Positions 17,638 through 26,240 of a stretch of DNA of 64,000 nt are shown here, one piece after another. This DNA comes from Piscinibacter sp. (lineage in GTDB: Bacteria > Pseudomonadota > Gammaproteobacteria > Burkholderiales > Burkholderiaceae_C): assembly GCA_019635485.1 (NCBI GenBank), contig JAHBZL010000007.1:62001-126000 (forward strand), given 5' to 3'. The position numbers were made by a program, and so were the translations under genes. The notes beneath the pieces were generated by a model. That model had not been told where the DNA came from and did not search any database. It saw only the letters and a program-made list of their open reading frames with translations. Position 1 is the first letter of the stretch, and the number at the start of each line of letters is the position of its first letter.

Positions 17638-19296
17638 TCAAACCCGGTTCCAGTCGAAGGCGGCCTTCTCGCCCTTGCCGTAGACCTTCAGCGCGCCCTT
17701 CTCGCCGACCGCATTCGGGCGCTGGAAGATCCAGTTCTGCCACGCGGTCAGGCGGCCGAAGACACGCGTGAACATGTTCTCGGGGCCGTTGAAGCGCAGG
17801 TTGGCTTCCATGCCGGTCAGCGCATCCGGGCTCATCGAGACCCGCTCCTCGATCGCGATGCGCGTCTCGTCGGCCCAGTCGATGTCGTCCGGGTTGCTGG
17901 TCACGAGGCCGAGCGCGAAGGCGGCATCGGCGTCCAGCGCCTTGCCCTCGACCAGGCGCACCGCATCGAGCGCGGCCTCCTCGCCGTAGAAGCGGCGCGC
18001 GAGGCGGCTCTGGCCGGTGGCCATCGGGTACAGGCCGAAGTTCGACTCGACCACGGTGATCTTCGGCGCCCGGGCCTCGTCGTCCGGCAGCGCGAGGTGG
18101 TAGCTGCGGTCGCAGGCCAGCGCCAGCTCGAGGAAGCTGCCGGCGAAGCACGAGCCCGGCTCGATCAGCGCGAACAGGCTGCGCGAGGACACGTCCAGCC
18201 GGCTGAAGGTGCGGCGCAGCAGCCCGATGGTCTCGCGCACCAGCCAGTGCTTCTTGTGGCGCTGCAGCACCTCGTCCATCGCGAGCACGGCCTGCGCGTC
18301 GCCTTCGGTCTTGATCAGCCACAGGCCGATGTCGAGCTCGTTGGTGCGCATCGACAGGATCGCGTCCTCCAGCTCGCGCGCCAGCGCCAGCGGGTACCAG
18401 CCGGCACCGGCCGCCTCGATCGCGGCGATGTCGCCTTCCACCGGCGCGCCCGGCGCCTTGACGGTGAACGTCGCGGCCCGGCGGGCCCGGTCGATCTCGA
18501 CCGTCACGTTCGGGTAGCGCAGCGCGTCGGGCTCGATGGTGCGTGCCAGCGGCGTCAGCGCGACGCCGCGCGCCCCGGCCGGCCGGTCGCTCTGCTGCGC
18601 GAGCTGCAGCGCGCGCTCCTGCACGCGGGCCGCGAACTGCGCCGGCTTGGCGATGTCGTCGACGAGGCGCCAGTCCTTGGCCTTCTGGCCGCGCACGCCT
18701 TCGGTGGTGGTGCAGAAGATGTCGGCCAGGTCGTGCCGCACGTGGCGCTTGTCGGTCACCCGGGTCAGGCCGCCGGTGCCGGGCAGCACGCCCAGCAGCG
18801 GCACCTCGGGCAGGCTGACGGCGCTGCTGCGGTCGTCGACCAGGATGATCTCGTCGCAGGCCAGCGCCAGCTCGTAGCCGCCGCCGGCGCACGCGCCGTT
18901 GACCGCGGCAAGGAACTTCAGGCCGGAGTGCGCGGACGAGTCTTCCAGGCCGTTGCGCGTCTCGTTCGTGAACTTGCAGAAGTTCACCTTCCAGGCGTGG
19001 CTGGAGACGCCCAGCATGAAGATGTTGGCGCCCGAGCAGAACACCTTCTCCTTCGCGCTGGTCACGACCACCGTGCGCACTTCCGGGTGCTCGAAGCGGA
19101 TGCGGTTGATCGCATCGTTCAGCTCGATGTCGACGCCCAGGTCGTAGCTGTTCAGCTTCAGCTTGTAGCCGGGACGCAGGCCGGCGTTCTCGTCGAAGTC
19201 GGCCGCCAGCGTGGCGACGGGGCCTTCGAACTTCAGCTTCCAGTGCTTGTACTGGGACGGGGCGGTCTGGTAGTCGACGCGGGGGGTGGTGCTCAC
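17638..19296 (-). CDS. boxC: 2,3-epoxybenzoyl-CoA dihydrolase BoxC
   Basis: 552 residues, a double crotonase-fold protein. BoxC opens the epoxidised ring with two water molecules, releasing formate and 3,4-dehydroadipyl-CoA semialdehyde. The first half contains VFCSGANIFML and AVNGACAGGGYELALACDEI; the second half contains GSCFAGSFLELALACDRSY, which is a second crotonase-like oxyanion region. The start is GTG at 19296, with AGGAG eight bases before it. It is the first gene of the minus-strand operon. The promoter and TGCA boxes upstream are listed separately. The length matches known BoxC proteins (about 550). Confidence 0.97.
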   Translation of the reverse strand: MSTTPRVDYQTAPSQYKHWKLKFEGPVATLAADFDENAGLRPGYKLKLNSYDLGVDIELNDAINRIRFEHPEVRTVVVTSAKEKVFCSGANIFMLGVSSHAWKVNFCKFTNETRNGLEDSSAHSGLKFLAAVNGACAGGGYELALACDEIILVDDRSSAVSLPEVPLLGVLPGTGGLTRVTDKRHVRHDLADIFCTTTEGVRGQKAKDWRLVDDIAKPAQFAARVQERALQLAQQSDRPAGARGVALTPLARTIEPDALRYPNVTVEIDRARRAATFTVKAPGAPVEGDIAAIEAAGAGWYPLALARELEDAILSMRTNELDIGLWLIKTEGDAQAVLAMDEVLQRHKKHWLVRETIGLLRRTFSRLDVSSRSLFALIEPGSCFAGSFLELALACDRSYHLALPDDEARAPKITVVESNFGLYPMATGQSRLARRFYGEEAALDAVRLVEGKALDADAAFALGLVTSNPDDIDWADETRIAIEERVSMSPDALTGMEANLRFNGPENMFTRVFGRLTAWQNWIFQRPNAVGEKGALKVYGKGEKAAFDWNRV

Positions 19297-19326
19297 GGGG
19301 GTCTCCTCAGGAGTAACGCATCACAG

Positions 19327-19395
19327 TGCATGCGTCGCCAATCGATGCACGAATAATAGTGCATGCATGGATCGAACGTCAAGCACTCTACTGCA
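19327..19395 (-). promoter_or_regulatory. boxC promoter with TGCA operator boxes
   Basis: On the minus strand TTGACG (plus positions 19382-19377) and TATTAT (19358-19353) are 18 bp apart, a strong sigma70-like promoter. TGCA occurs at 19327, 19346, 19360, 19364 and 19392. The palindrome TGCATGCA (19360-19367) lies between -35 and -10, and the boxes at 19346 and 19327 flank the expected start of transcription. BzdR/BoxR-type regulators are known to bind TGCA repeats, so repression by BoxR until benzoyl-CoA accumulates is the likely control. Confidence 0.75.
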
Positions 19396-19412
19396 TATCA
19401 GCATGCCGGGGT

Positions 19413-20321
19413 TTACCCGGAGAGGCCGAGCGCCTCCCGCACCTGCCGGCGCAGCTCGTGGAAGGTCGCCTCCAGCGGCATGGCGCTGGTGTCGAGGCGG
19501 AGTTCGGCCTTCGAGTAGAAGGCGGCGCGTCCGGCGAGGATGACCTTCAGGTCCTCCATCGCCTCCTTGCTGTCGGCCATCGGCCGCAGGTCGCCCTGGG
19601 CCAGCACGCGTTTCATGTGGTCTTCCGGATCGGCCTGCAGCCAGACCGTCGTGCAGTGCGCAAGCAGCAGGTTGAACGTGGCGGCGTCCGACACCAGGCC
19701 GCCGGGGGTGGCGATCACGGCCTCCGGATAGATCTGGATCGCCTCCTCGACCGCACGGCGCTCGTAGCGGCGGTAGGCGTTCTGGCCGTACAGCGCCTGG
19801 ATCTCGCTGATGCTGCAGCCGGCGAACTTCTCGATCTCGCGGCTCAGCTCGACGAACGGGAAACCGAGGTCTTCGGCCAGCATCTGGCCGAGCGTCGACT
19901 TGCCGGCGCCGCGCAGGCCGATCAGCGCGATGCGCGCGCTGCGCTGCTCGCGCGCGTTGGCGCCGCCGGTGCCCAGCAGCGTGCCGATCGCCTCGCGCAC
20001 GCGGCGCAGCGTGGCCTCGTCGCGGCGCTCGAGCAGCTCGCGGATCAGCAGCCACTCGGGCGACGACGTGGTGACGTCGCCCAGCAATTCGGCCAGCGAG
20101 CATTGCAGCGCCTGCGCGACCTGCAGCAGCACCAGGATGGACGCGTTGCCGACGCCGTATTCCAGGTTGGCCAGGTGCCGCTCGGAGACGTCCGCCGCCA
20201 GCGCGACCGCCTTGCGCGTCATGCCGCGGCGCGCGCGCAGCGAGCGCACACGTTCGCCGAGCGCCACCAGGAACGGGTTCTTCTCCTCGTCGGCACCTTC
20301 GAGCACCGGCGCGACGGGCAT
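19413..20321 (-). CDS. boxR: BoxR: XRE-type repressor with shikimate-kinase-like effector domain
   Basis: 302 residues from ATG at 20321; a GTG at 20369 would give 318 residues but overlaps the -35 of the opposite promoter. BzdR/BoxR proteins are about 300 residues, favouring the shorter form. The N-terminal helix-turn-helix (residues ~17-80) has ERVRSLRARRGMTRKAVALAADVSERHL. The C-terminal half (about 130-302) is a shikimate-kinase-like P-loop domain with GLRGAGKSTLGQML and GGLVSDAATFNLL. In Azoarcus this domain binds benzoyl-CoA and releases the repressor from TGCA sites. It is transcribed toward boxC, 116 bp away, and diverges from the plus-strand uptake/activation operon, so it can control both. 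Confidence 0.95.
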   Translation of the reverse strand: MPVAPVLEGADEEKNPFLVALGERVRSLRARRGMTRKAVALAADVSERHLANLEYGVGNASILVLLQVAQALQCSLAELLGDVTTSSPEWLLIRELLERRDEATLRRVREAIGTLLGTGGANAREQRSARIALIGLRGAGKSTLGQMLAEDLGFPFVELSREIEKFAGCSISEIQALYGQNAYRRYERRAVEEAIQIYPEAVIATPGGLVSDAATFNLLLAHCTTVWLQADPEDHMKRVLAQGDLRPMADSKEAMEDLKVILAGRAAFYSKAELRLDTSAMPLEATFHELRRQVREALGLSG

Positions 20322-20354
20322 CCCTTCGCTAGGGGCTAACCCGGGCACAGGCAA

Positions 20355-20425
20355 TATAGTGCTTGACACGGTCAGGTCAGGGCCATAAAGTTCTTACACG
20401 CACAATACTGCATCAAGCGGGTGCA
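20355..20425 (+). promoter_or_regulatory. Promoter of the DUF4863-boxD-bclA operon with TGCA boxes
   Basis: TTGACA (20363-20368) and TAAAGT (20386-20391) are 17 bp apart. TGCA boxes at 20409 and 20422 fall just downstream of the expected start, 13 bp apart. The 14-mer TATAGTGCTTGACA (20355-20368) matches the boxC -35 region (19390-19377, minus strand) at 12 of 14 positions, so both operons appear to share the same control element. Regulation by BoxR is inferred. Confidence 0.75.
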
Positions 20426-20461
20426 GGCAAGTTGCTCCACCAACCCTTCCAAGGAAGCGCG

Positions 20462-20926
20462 ATGTCGCCCGACGTCTTCCGCGGCCAGATCGCCGCCCTC
20501 ACCGCCGAACTCGCCGGCCGGCCGCTCGACGCCGGGCTGGACGCCTGGCTGAACCAGACCCATGGCGCCGGCAGCGAGACCTTCCGGACCCTGGCGGACA
20601 GCTGCCGGACCGGCGTGGCCGAAGGCTGGCTGTGCAACCGCGAAGGCGGCGGCATCCGCTACGGCCGCATCTTCAAGCCGGCCGAGGACCTGCACGGCTT
20701 CTCGGTCGACGTGGTCGACATGCAGGACGTCGCCGGCCCCCACCACACCCATCCGAACGGCGAGATCGACCTGATCATGCCGCTCGAGGGCGACGCCCGC
20801 TTCGACGGCCGGCCCGCCGGCTGGCTCGTGATGCCGCCCGGCAGCGCGCACCGGCCGACCGTCTCACAGGGCCGCGCCCTGGTGCTCTACCTGCTGCCCG
20901 AAGGGCGCATCGACTTCACGAAGTGA
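20462..20926 (+). CDS. DUF4863 family protein (4-hydroxylaminobenzoate lyase-like)
   Basis: 154 residues. The C-terminal half is cupin-like, with the His-rich motif AGPHHTHPNGEIDLIMPL and MPPGSAHRPTV; the His and Glu residues could bind a metal. DUF4863 includes the PnbB-type 4-hydroxylaminobenzoate lyase of nitrobenzoate degradation. Members are also common beside box genes, where the role is unclear. Here it is the first gene of the plus-strand benzoate operon, 47 bp ahead of boxD, and AAGGA precedes the ATG. A protective or substrate-tailoring role on an aromatic acid is possible but not shown. Confidence 0.85.
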   Translation: MSPDVFRGQIAALTAELAGRPLDAGLDAWLNQTHGAGSETFRTLADSCRTGVAEGWLCNREGGGIRYGRIFKPAEDLHGFSVDVVDMQDVAGPHHTHPNGEIDLIMPLEGDARFDGRPAGWLVMPPGSAHRPTVSQGRALVLYLLPEGRIDFTK

Positions 20927-20973
20927 GGCAGCGGCGGATCTGTTCGCGAACGCCGCCCGAGGACCTCTGACCC

Positions 20974-22524
20974 ATGACCGAACTGCTTTCCAATTTCATC
21001 GGCGGCCGCTGGCAGGCCGGCAGCGGCGCCGGCACGGCGCTGCACGACCCCGTGCTCGGCGACGCGCTGGTGCGCGTCGACGCGACCGGCCTGGACCTCC
21101 CCGCCGCCTTCGCGTTCGCCCGCGAACAGGGCGGTGCCGCGCTGCGCGCGCTGAGCTACCGCGAACGCGGGGCGCTGCTGGCCGCCGCGGTCAAGGTGCT
21201 GCAGGCGAACCGCGAGGCCTACGACGCGATCGCCACGGCCAACAGCGGCACCGTCCGCACCGACTCGGCGATCGATATCGACGGCGGCATCTACACGCTG
21301 TCGACCTACGCGAAGCTGGGCGAATCGCTCGGCGACCGGCGCTTCCTGCTCGACGGCGAGCCGGCTCGGCTCGGCAAGGAACCGCTGTTCCAGTCGCAGC
21401 ACGTGCAGGTGCCGACCCGCGGCGTCGCGCTCTTCATCAACGCCTTCAACTTCCCGAGCTGGGGGCTGTGGGAGAAGGCCGCGCCGGCGCTGCTCTCCGG
21501 TGTGCCGGTGATCGTCAAGCCGGCCACGGCCACGGCCTGGCTGACGCAGCGCATGGTGCAGGACGTGGTGAACGCCGGGGTGCTGCCGGCCGGCGCACTG
21601 TCCGTGGTCTGCGGCAGCTCGGCCGGCCTGCTCGACGCGCTGCTGCCCGACGACGTGGTTTCCTTCACCGGGTCAGCCGAGACGGCGGCGCTGATCCGCT
21701 CGCACCCGGCGGTCGCGCAGCGATCGGTGCGTGTCAATATCGAGGCCGACAGCCTGAACTCCGCGCTGCTGCTCGATGGCGAGGCGCCGGGCAGCGAATC
21801 CTTCGACCTGCTGGTCAAGGAGGTGACGCGCGAGATGACCCAGAAGTCGGGCCAGAAGTGCACCGCCATCCGCCGCATCCTGGTGCCCGAGGCGCTGTAC
21901 GGGCCGGCCGCCGAGGCGATCGCCGCGCGCCTGGCGCGCACCCGCGTCGGCAACCCGCGCAACGAGACCGTGCGCATGGGCGCGCTGGTCAACCGGGCGC
22001 AACTCGCCTCGGTCCGCGAAGGCCTGGCCGTGCTGCAGGCGCAGACCGACACGCTGCACGACGGCGCCGGCCATGCGCTGGTCGACGCCGACCCGGCCGT
22101 CGCCTGCTGCGTCGGACCGACGCTGCTGGGCACGCGCACGCCCGACAGCGCCGACCGCGTGCACGACACCGAGGTGTTCGGCCCGGTCGCAACATTGCTG
22201 CCCTACCGCGACGGTGCCCACGCGCTCGCGCTGGTGCGGCGTGGACAGGGCTCGCTCGTGACCTCGCTGTACGGCAGCAACCCGGCCGCGCTCGGCCCCG
22301 CCGCGCTCGAGCTCGCCGCGGGCCACGGCCGCGTGCACGTGGTGTCGCCGGACGTCGGTGCCCTGCACACCGGCCACGGCAACGTGATGCCGCAATCGCT
22401 GCACGGCGGCCCGGGCCGGGCCGGCGGCGGCGAGGAGCTGGGCGGCGCACGGGCGCTGAATTTCTACCACCGCCGCGCCGCGCTGCAGGCCAGCACCACG
22501 GTGCTGGCCGCGCTCGCGGGCTGA
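20974..22524 (+). CDS. boxD: 3,4-dehydroadipyl-CoA semialdehyde dehydrogenase BoxD
   Basis: 516 residues. An aldehyde dehydrogenase related to the PaaZ N-terminal domain. Motifs: NAFNFPSWGLWEKAAPALL (substrate/cofactor entrance), VSFTGSAETA (nucleotide binding), NIEADSLNSALL (catalytic Glu region) and GQKCTAIRRI with active-site Cys296. It converts the ring-fission aldehyde released by BoxC to 3,4-dehydroadipyl-CoA with NADP. The length matches Azoarcus BoxD, and there is no hydratase domain as in full PaaZ. It is followed 27 bp later by the ligase gene, with a ribosome binding site GAGGAG in the gap. Confidence 0.95.
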   Translation: MTELLSNFIGGRWQAGSGAGTALHDPVLGDALVRVDATGLDLPAAFAFAREQGGAALRALSYRERGALLAAAVKVLQANREAYDAIATANSGTVRTDSAIDIDGGIYTLSTYAKLGESLGDRRFLLDGEPARLGKEPLFQSQHVQVPTRGVALFINAFNFPSWGLWEKAAPALLSGVPVIVKPATATAWLTQRMVQDVVNAGVLPAGALSVVCGSSAGLLDALLPDDVVSFTGSAETAALIRSHPAVAQRSVRVNIEADSLNSALLLDGEAPGSESFDLLVKEVTREMTQKSGQKCTAIRRILVPEALYGPAAEAIAARLARTRVGNPRNETVRMGALVNRAQLASVREGLAVLQAQTDTLHDGAGHALVDADPAVACCVGPTLLGTRTPDSADRVHDTEVFGPVATLLPYRDGAHALALVRRGQGSLVTSLYGSNPAALGPAALELAAGHGRVHVVSPDVGALHTGHGNVMPQSLHGGPGRAGGGEELGGARALNFYHRRAALQASTTVLAALAG

Positions 22525-22551
22525 GCGGCCTACGAGGACGAGGAGACACAC

Positions 22552-24150
22552 ATGTCCGAGACCCCTTCCCCTGCGGTCGCCGCGCCGCCGGAGACCTTCA
22601 ACTTCGCCGCCCACCTGCTGGCGCTGAACGCCGGCCGCGCCGGTCGCAGCGCCTTCGTCGACGACCTGGGCACGCTCAGCTACGGTCAGTTGGAGGAGCG
22701 CGTGCGCCGCCTCGCCGCCGGCCTGCGCGGCCTGGGCATCCGGCGCGAGGAGCGTGTGCTGCTGCTGATGCAGGACGTGGCCGACTGGCCGGTGGCCTTC
22801 CTTGGTGCGATGTACGCCGGCATCGTGCCGGTGGCCGTCAACACGCTGCTGACCGCGGACGACTACGCCTACATGCTCGAACATTCGCGCGCGCAGGCGG
22901 TGCTCGTCTCGGGCGCGTTGCTGCCGGCGCTGACGGCGGCGATGACCAAGTCGGACCACGAGGTCGGCAAGGTGATCGTGTCGCGGCCGGTCGCGCCGCT
23001 GCACCCGGCCGAGGTCGAGCTCGAGGCCTTCCTCGCCGCGCAGGCACCCGCGCCGCGCCCGGCCGCGACCGGGCCGGACGATCCCGGCTTCTGGCTCTAT
23101 TCCTCCGGCTCGACCGGCCGGCCCAAGGGCACCGTGCACTCGCACGCCAACCCGTACTGGACCGCCGAGCTGTACGGCAAGGCCGTGCTGGGCCTGCGCG
23201 AGGACGACCTGTGCTTCTCGGCCGCCAAGCTGTTCTTCGCCTATGGGCTGGGCAACGGGCTGACCTTCCCGATGTCGGTGGGCGCAACCGTGGTGCTGAT
23301 GGCCGAGCGCCCGACGCCCGACGCGACCTTCAAGCGCTGGACCGGCGCCACCGACTCGCTCGCCGGGCGCAAGCCGACCGTGTTCTACGGCGCCCCCACC
23401 GGCTTCGCCGGCATGCTCGCGAATCCGAACCTGCCGCGGCGCGAGCAGGTCGCGCTGCGCCTGGTGTCCTCGGCCGGGGAGGCGCTGCCGGCCGAACTCG
23501 GCGAGCGCTTCAAGCGCCACTTCGGCGTCGACATCGTGGACGGCATCGGCTCCACCGAGATGCTGCACATCTTCATCTCGAACCGGCCCGGCGCGGTGCG
23601 CTACGGCACCACCGGCTGGCCGGTGCCCGGCTACCGCATCGAGTTGCGCGGCGACGACGGTGGTCCGGTGCCCGACGGCGAACCCGGCGACCTCTACATC
23701 CACGGCCCTTCGGCGGCCATGATGTACTGGGGCAACCGGCAGAAGACGCGCGACACCTTCCAGGGCGGCTGGACCAAGAGCGGCGACAAGTACGTGCGCA
23801 ACGCCGACGGCACCTACACCTACGGCGGCCGCAGCGACGACATGCTGAAAGTCAGCGGCATCTACGTCTCGCCGTTCGAGGTCGAGGCGACGCTGGTGCA
23901 GCACCCGGCGGTGCTCGAGGCGGCGGTGATCGGCGTGCCCGATGCCGAGGGGCTGACCAAGACCAAGGCCTTCGTCGTGCTCAAGGCCGGTGCCGGCGCG
24001 ACCGAGGAAGAACTGAAGGCGTTCGTGAAGGACCGCCTCGCGCCCTACAAGTACCCCCGCCAGATCGAGTTCGTCGCCGACCTGCCGAAGACGGCCACCG
24101 GAAAGATCCAGCGCTTCAAGCTGCGCGAACGGGAAGGGGGCGGCCAGTGA
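22552..24150 (+). CDS. bclA: Benzoate-CoA ligase
   Basis: 532 residues. Adenylate-forming enzyme that makes benzoyl-CoA from benzoate, ATP and CoA, the entry step of the box pathway. Core motifs are visible: YSSGSTGRPKGTVHSH (P-loop), FAYGLGNGLTFP, GIGSTEMLHIF (acyl binding), YGGRSDDMLKVSGIYVSPFE (hinge and lid) and ATGKIQRFKLR with the catalytic Lys. The FAYGLGN and TEMLHIF segments are characteristic of the benzoate/2-aminobenzoate ligase group rather than fatty acid ligases. The gene sits between boxD and the hydrolase in the uptake/activation operon. Related acids such as 3-hydroxy- or fluorobenzoate may also be accepted. Confidence 0.95.
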   Translation: MSETPSPAVAAPPETFNFAAHLLALNAGRAGRSAFVDDLGTLSYGQLEERVRRLAAGLRGLGIRREERVLLLMQDVADWPVAFLGAMYAGIVPVAVNTLLTADDYAYMLEHSRAQAVLVSGALLPALTAAMTKSDHEVGKVIVSRPVAPLHPAEVELEAFLAAQAPAPRPAATGPDDPGFWLYSSGSTGRPKGTVHSHANPYWTAELYGKAVLGLREDDLCFSAAKLFFAYGLGNGLTFPMSVGATVVLMAERPTPDATFKRWTGATDSLAGRKPTVFYGAPTGFAGMLANPNLPRREQVALRLVSSAGEALPAELGERFKRHFGVDIVDGIGSTEMLHIFISNRPGAVRYGTTGWPVPGYRIELRGDDGGPVPDGEPGDLYIHGPSAAMMYWGNRQKTRDTFQGGWTKSGDKYVRNADGTYTYGGRSDDMLKVSGIYVSPFEVEATLVQHPAVLEAAVIGVPDAEGLTKTKAFVVLKAGAGATEEELKAFVKDRLAPYKYPRQIEFVADLPKTATGKIQRFKLREREGGGQ

Positions 24151-24190
24151 CCCGCGTGCCGAGCGCCGGGCCGTTCCCAAGCCGGCACGC

Positions 24191-24235
24191 ATCCCCATGG
24201 TCCACGAGGTGGGCCACTGCGTGGCCCATGGGGAT
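24191..24235. repeat. Long inverted repeat within the benzoate operon
   Basis: Arms 24191-24206 (ATCCCCATGGTCCACG) and 24220-24235 are complementary at 15 of 16 positions with a 13-base loop. The element lies between the ligase stop (24150) and the hydrolase start (24268). It would form a stable RNA hairpin, but it has no T-run and lies inside an operon, so mRNA processing, attenuation or differential stability is more likely than termination. Confidence 0.75.
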
Positions 24236-24267
24236 CGGCCGCGGTACGCCGCGGACGAGGGGCTGAC

Positions 24268-25071
24268 ATGTTGGTCGACATCGACTGGGCCGGCCGCAAG
24301 GTGCGCATCGAGCACGCCTGGCTCGGCCGCGAGCGCCGCGACGCGCCGCTGCTCGTGTTCCTGCACGAGGGGCTCGGGTCGCTCTCGATGTGGAAGGATT
24401 TCCCGCAGCGCCTGTGCGACGCCGCGGGCTGCCGCGGGCTGGTCTACTCGCGCCCGGGCTACGGCCGTTCGACGCCGCGCGCGCGCGACGAGGCCTGGGG
24501 CCTGGACTTCATGCACCGCCAGGCGCAGCAGGTGCTGCCGGCGCTGCTCGAGGCGCTGGACATCGACACCGCGCAGGACCGCCCCTGGCTGTTCGGCCAC
24601 AGCGACGGCGGCTCGATCGCGCTGCTGCATGCGGCGGCCTGCCCGGCGCGGGTCGCCGGCGCGATCGTGCTCGCGCCGCACATCCTGGTCGAGGACCTGT
24701 CGGTCGCGAGCATCGCGCAGGCGCGCGAAGCCTATCTCGGCACCGACCTGAAGAGCCGCCTCGCGCGCTACCACGACGACCCGGACTCGGCGTTCTGGGG
24801 CTGGAACGACATCTGGCTGCACCCGCCGTTCAAGCAGTGGTCGATCGAGGAGGAGATCCGCGCCATCGCCTGCCCGCTGCTGGCGGTGCAGGGCCTGGAC
24901 GACGAATACGGCACGCTCGAGCAGATCCGCGGCATCGCCCGCCGCGTGCCGCAGACCGCCCTGCTCGAACTGCCCGACTGCGGCCACTCGCCGCACCGCG
25001 ATCAGCCGGAGGCGCTGATCGCGGCCGCCACCCGATTCATCCAGAAGCACACCCAAGGAGACCCCGCTTGA
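24268..25071 (+). CDS. Alpha/beta-fold hydrolase of the benzoate operon
   Basis: 267 residues. Canonical elements are HEGLGSLSMW (oxyanion hole), the nucleophile elbow GHSDGGS (Ser112), the acid in QGLDDEYG and the base in CGHSPHRDQPEA. An orthologous hydrolase is common in aerobic box clusters of beta-proteobacteria, where it may hydrolyse a dead-end lactone or thioester arising from epoxybenzoyl-CoA; this is inference from context. The ORF ends TTGA, the overlap with the TTG start of the binding-protein gene giving translational coupling. There is no signal peptide, so it is cytoplasmic. Confidence 0.88.
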   Translation: MLVDIDWAGRKVRIEHAWLGRERRDAPLLVFLHEGLGSLSMWKDFPQRLCDAAGCRGLVYSRPGYGRSTPRARDEAWGLDFMHRQAQQVLPALLEALDIDTAQDRPWLFGHSDGGSIALLHAAACPARVAGAIVLAPHILVEDLSVASIAQAREAYLGTDLKSRLARYHDDPDSAFWGWNDIWLHPPFKQWSIEEEIRAIACPLLAVQGLDDEYGTLEQIRGIARRVPQTALLELPDCGHSPHRDQPEALIAAATRFIQKHTQGDPA

Positions 25072-26240
25072 AGACCCTCCGCACCGCGGCGCTGCTCGCC
25101 GCCGCCCTGGCCGCCACGCTCACCGCTCCCGTTGCCCAGGCCCAGGCCACGGGCAAGCTGAAGGTCGGCCTGATGCTGCCTTACACCGGCACCTACGCCG
25201 CGCTCGGCGCGGCGATCGAGAACGGCTTCCGGCTCTACGTCGACGAGCAGGGCGGCAAGCTCGGCGGGCGCGAGATCGAGTTCGTCAAGGTCGACGACGA
25301 GAGCGATCCGGCCAAGGCGACCGACAACGTCAACAAGCTGGTCAAGCGCGACAACGTGGACGTGCTGGTCGGCACGGTGCACAGCGGCGTCGCGATGGCG
25401 ATGGCCAAGGTCGCGAAGGAGACCGGCACGCTGCTGCTGGTCCCGAACGCCGGCGCCGACGCGGTGACCGGCCCGATGTGTGCGCCGAACATCTTCCGCA
25501 GCTCGTTCTCGAACTGGCAGCCCGGCTACGCGATGGGCGAGGTGGCGGCCAAGAAGGGCCACAAGAAGGTCGTCACGATCACCTGGAAGTACGCCGCCGG
25601 CGACGAGTCGGTGCGCGGCTTCAAGGACGCCTTCGAGAAGGCCGGCGGGCAGGTCGTCAAGGAACTGTCGCTGCCGTTCCCGAACGTCGAGTTCCAGGCG
25701 CTGCTGACCGAGATCGCCGCCACCAAGCCGGATGCCGTCTACACCTTCTTCGCCGGCGGCGGCGCGGTCAAGTTCGTCAAGGACTATGCCGCGGCGGGCC
25801 TGAAGAAGAACATCCCGCTGTACGGCGCCGGTTTCCTGACCGACGGCACGCTGGAGGCCCAGGGCGCCGACGCCGACGGCCTGCTGACCACGCTGCACTA
25901 CGCCGACAGCCTGAACACGCCGCGCGACAACGCGTTCCGCCTCGCCTACGCGAAGGCCTACAAGCTGCAGCCGGACGTCTACGCGGTGCAGGGCTACGAC
26001 GCCGCGCAGATGCTGGGCGTCGGCCTCGCCGCGACCAAGGGCGACGCCGGCAGGAAGGCCGAGTTCGCGGCGGCGCTCGAGAAGGCGAAGATCGACAGCC
26101 CGCGCGGCATGTTCAGCATCTCCAAGGCGCACAACCCGGTGCAGGACTTCTACCTGCGGCAGGTCGGCAGCAAGGAGAACAAGGTGGTTGGCGTGGCCGC
26201 CAAGGCGCTGGCCGATCCGGCGCGCGGCTGCAGGATGTAG
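25068..26240 (+). CDS. Periplasmic substrate-binding protein of a Liv-type ABC transporter (benzoate uptake)
   Basis: 390 residues starting with TTG at 25068; AAGGAG lies about seven bases before, and the start overlaps the previous stop (TTGA). A signal peptide (KTLRTAALLAAALAATL...AQA) ends near residue 26. The mature protein has the LivK/type I fold pattern: KVGLMLPYTGTYAALGAAIENGF, IEFVKVDDESDP, VGTVHSGVAMAM, and YGAGFLTDG. It should deliver the substrate to the permeases encoded next. The position inside the benzoate operon suggests an aromatic acid such as benzoate rather than a branched-chain amino acid. Confidence 0.92.
   Translation: MKTLRTAALLAAALAATLTAPVAQAQATGKLKVGLMLPYTGTYAALGAAIENGFRLYVDEQGGKLGGREIEFVKVDDESDPAKATDNVNKLVKRDNVDVLVGTVHSGVAMAMAKVAKETGTLLLVPNAGADAVTGPMCAPNIFRSSFSNWQPGYAMGEVAAKKGHKKVVTITWKYAAGDESVRGFKDAFEKAGGQVVKELSLPFPNVEFQALLTEIAATKPDAVYTFFAGGGAVKFVKDYAAAGLKKNIPLYGAGFLTDGTLEAQGADADGLLTTLHYADSLNTPRDNAFRLAYAKAYKLQPDVYAVQGYDAAQMLGVGLAATKGDAGRKAEFAAALEKAKIDSPRGMFSISKAHNPVQDFYLRQVGSKENKVVGVAAKALADPARGCRM

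Noticed and set aside
21673-25056. A 1127-codon open frame on the minus strand opposite boxD, the ligase and the hydrolase.
   Set aside because: The opposite-strand genes are firmly identified enzymes; the antisense translation has no recognisable fold.
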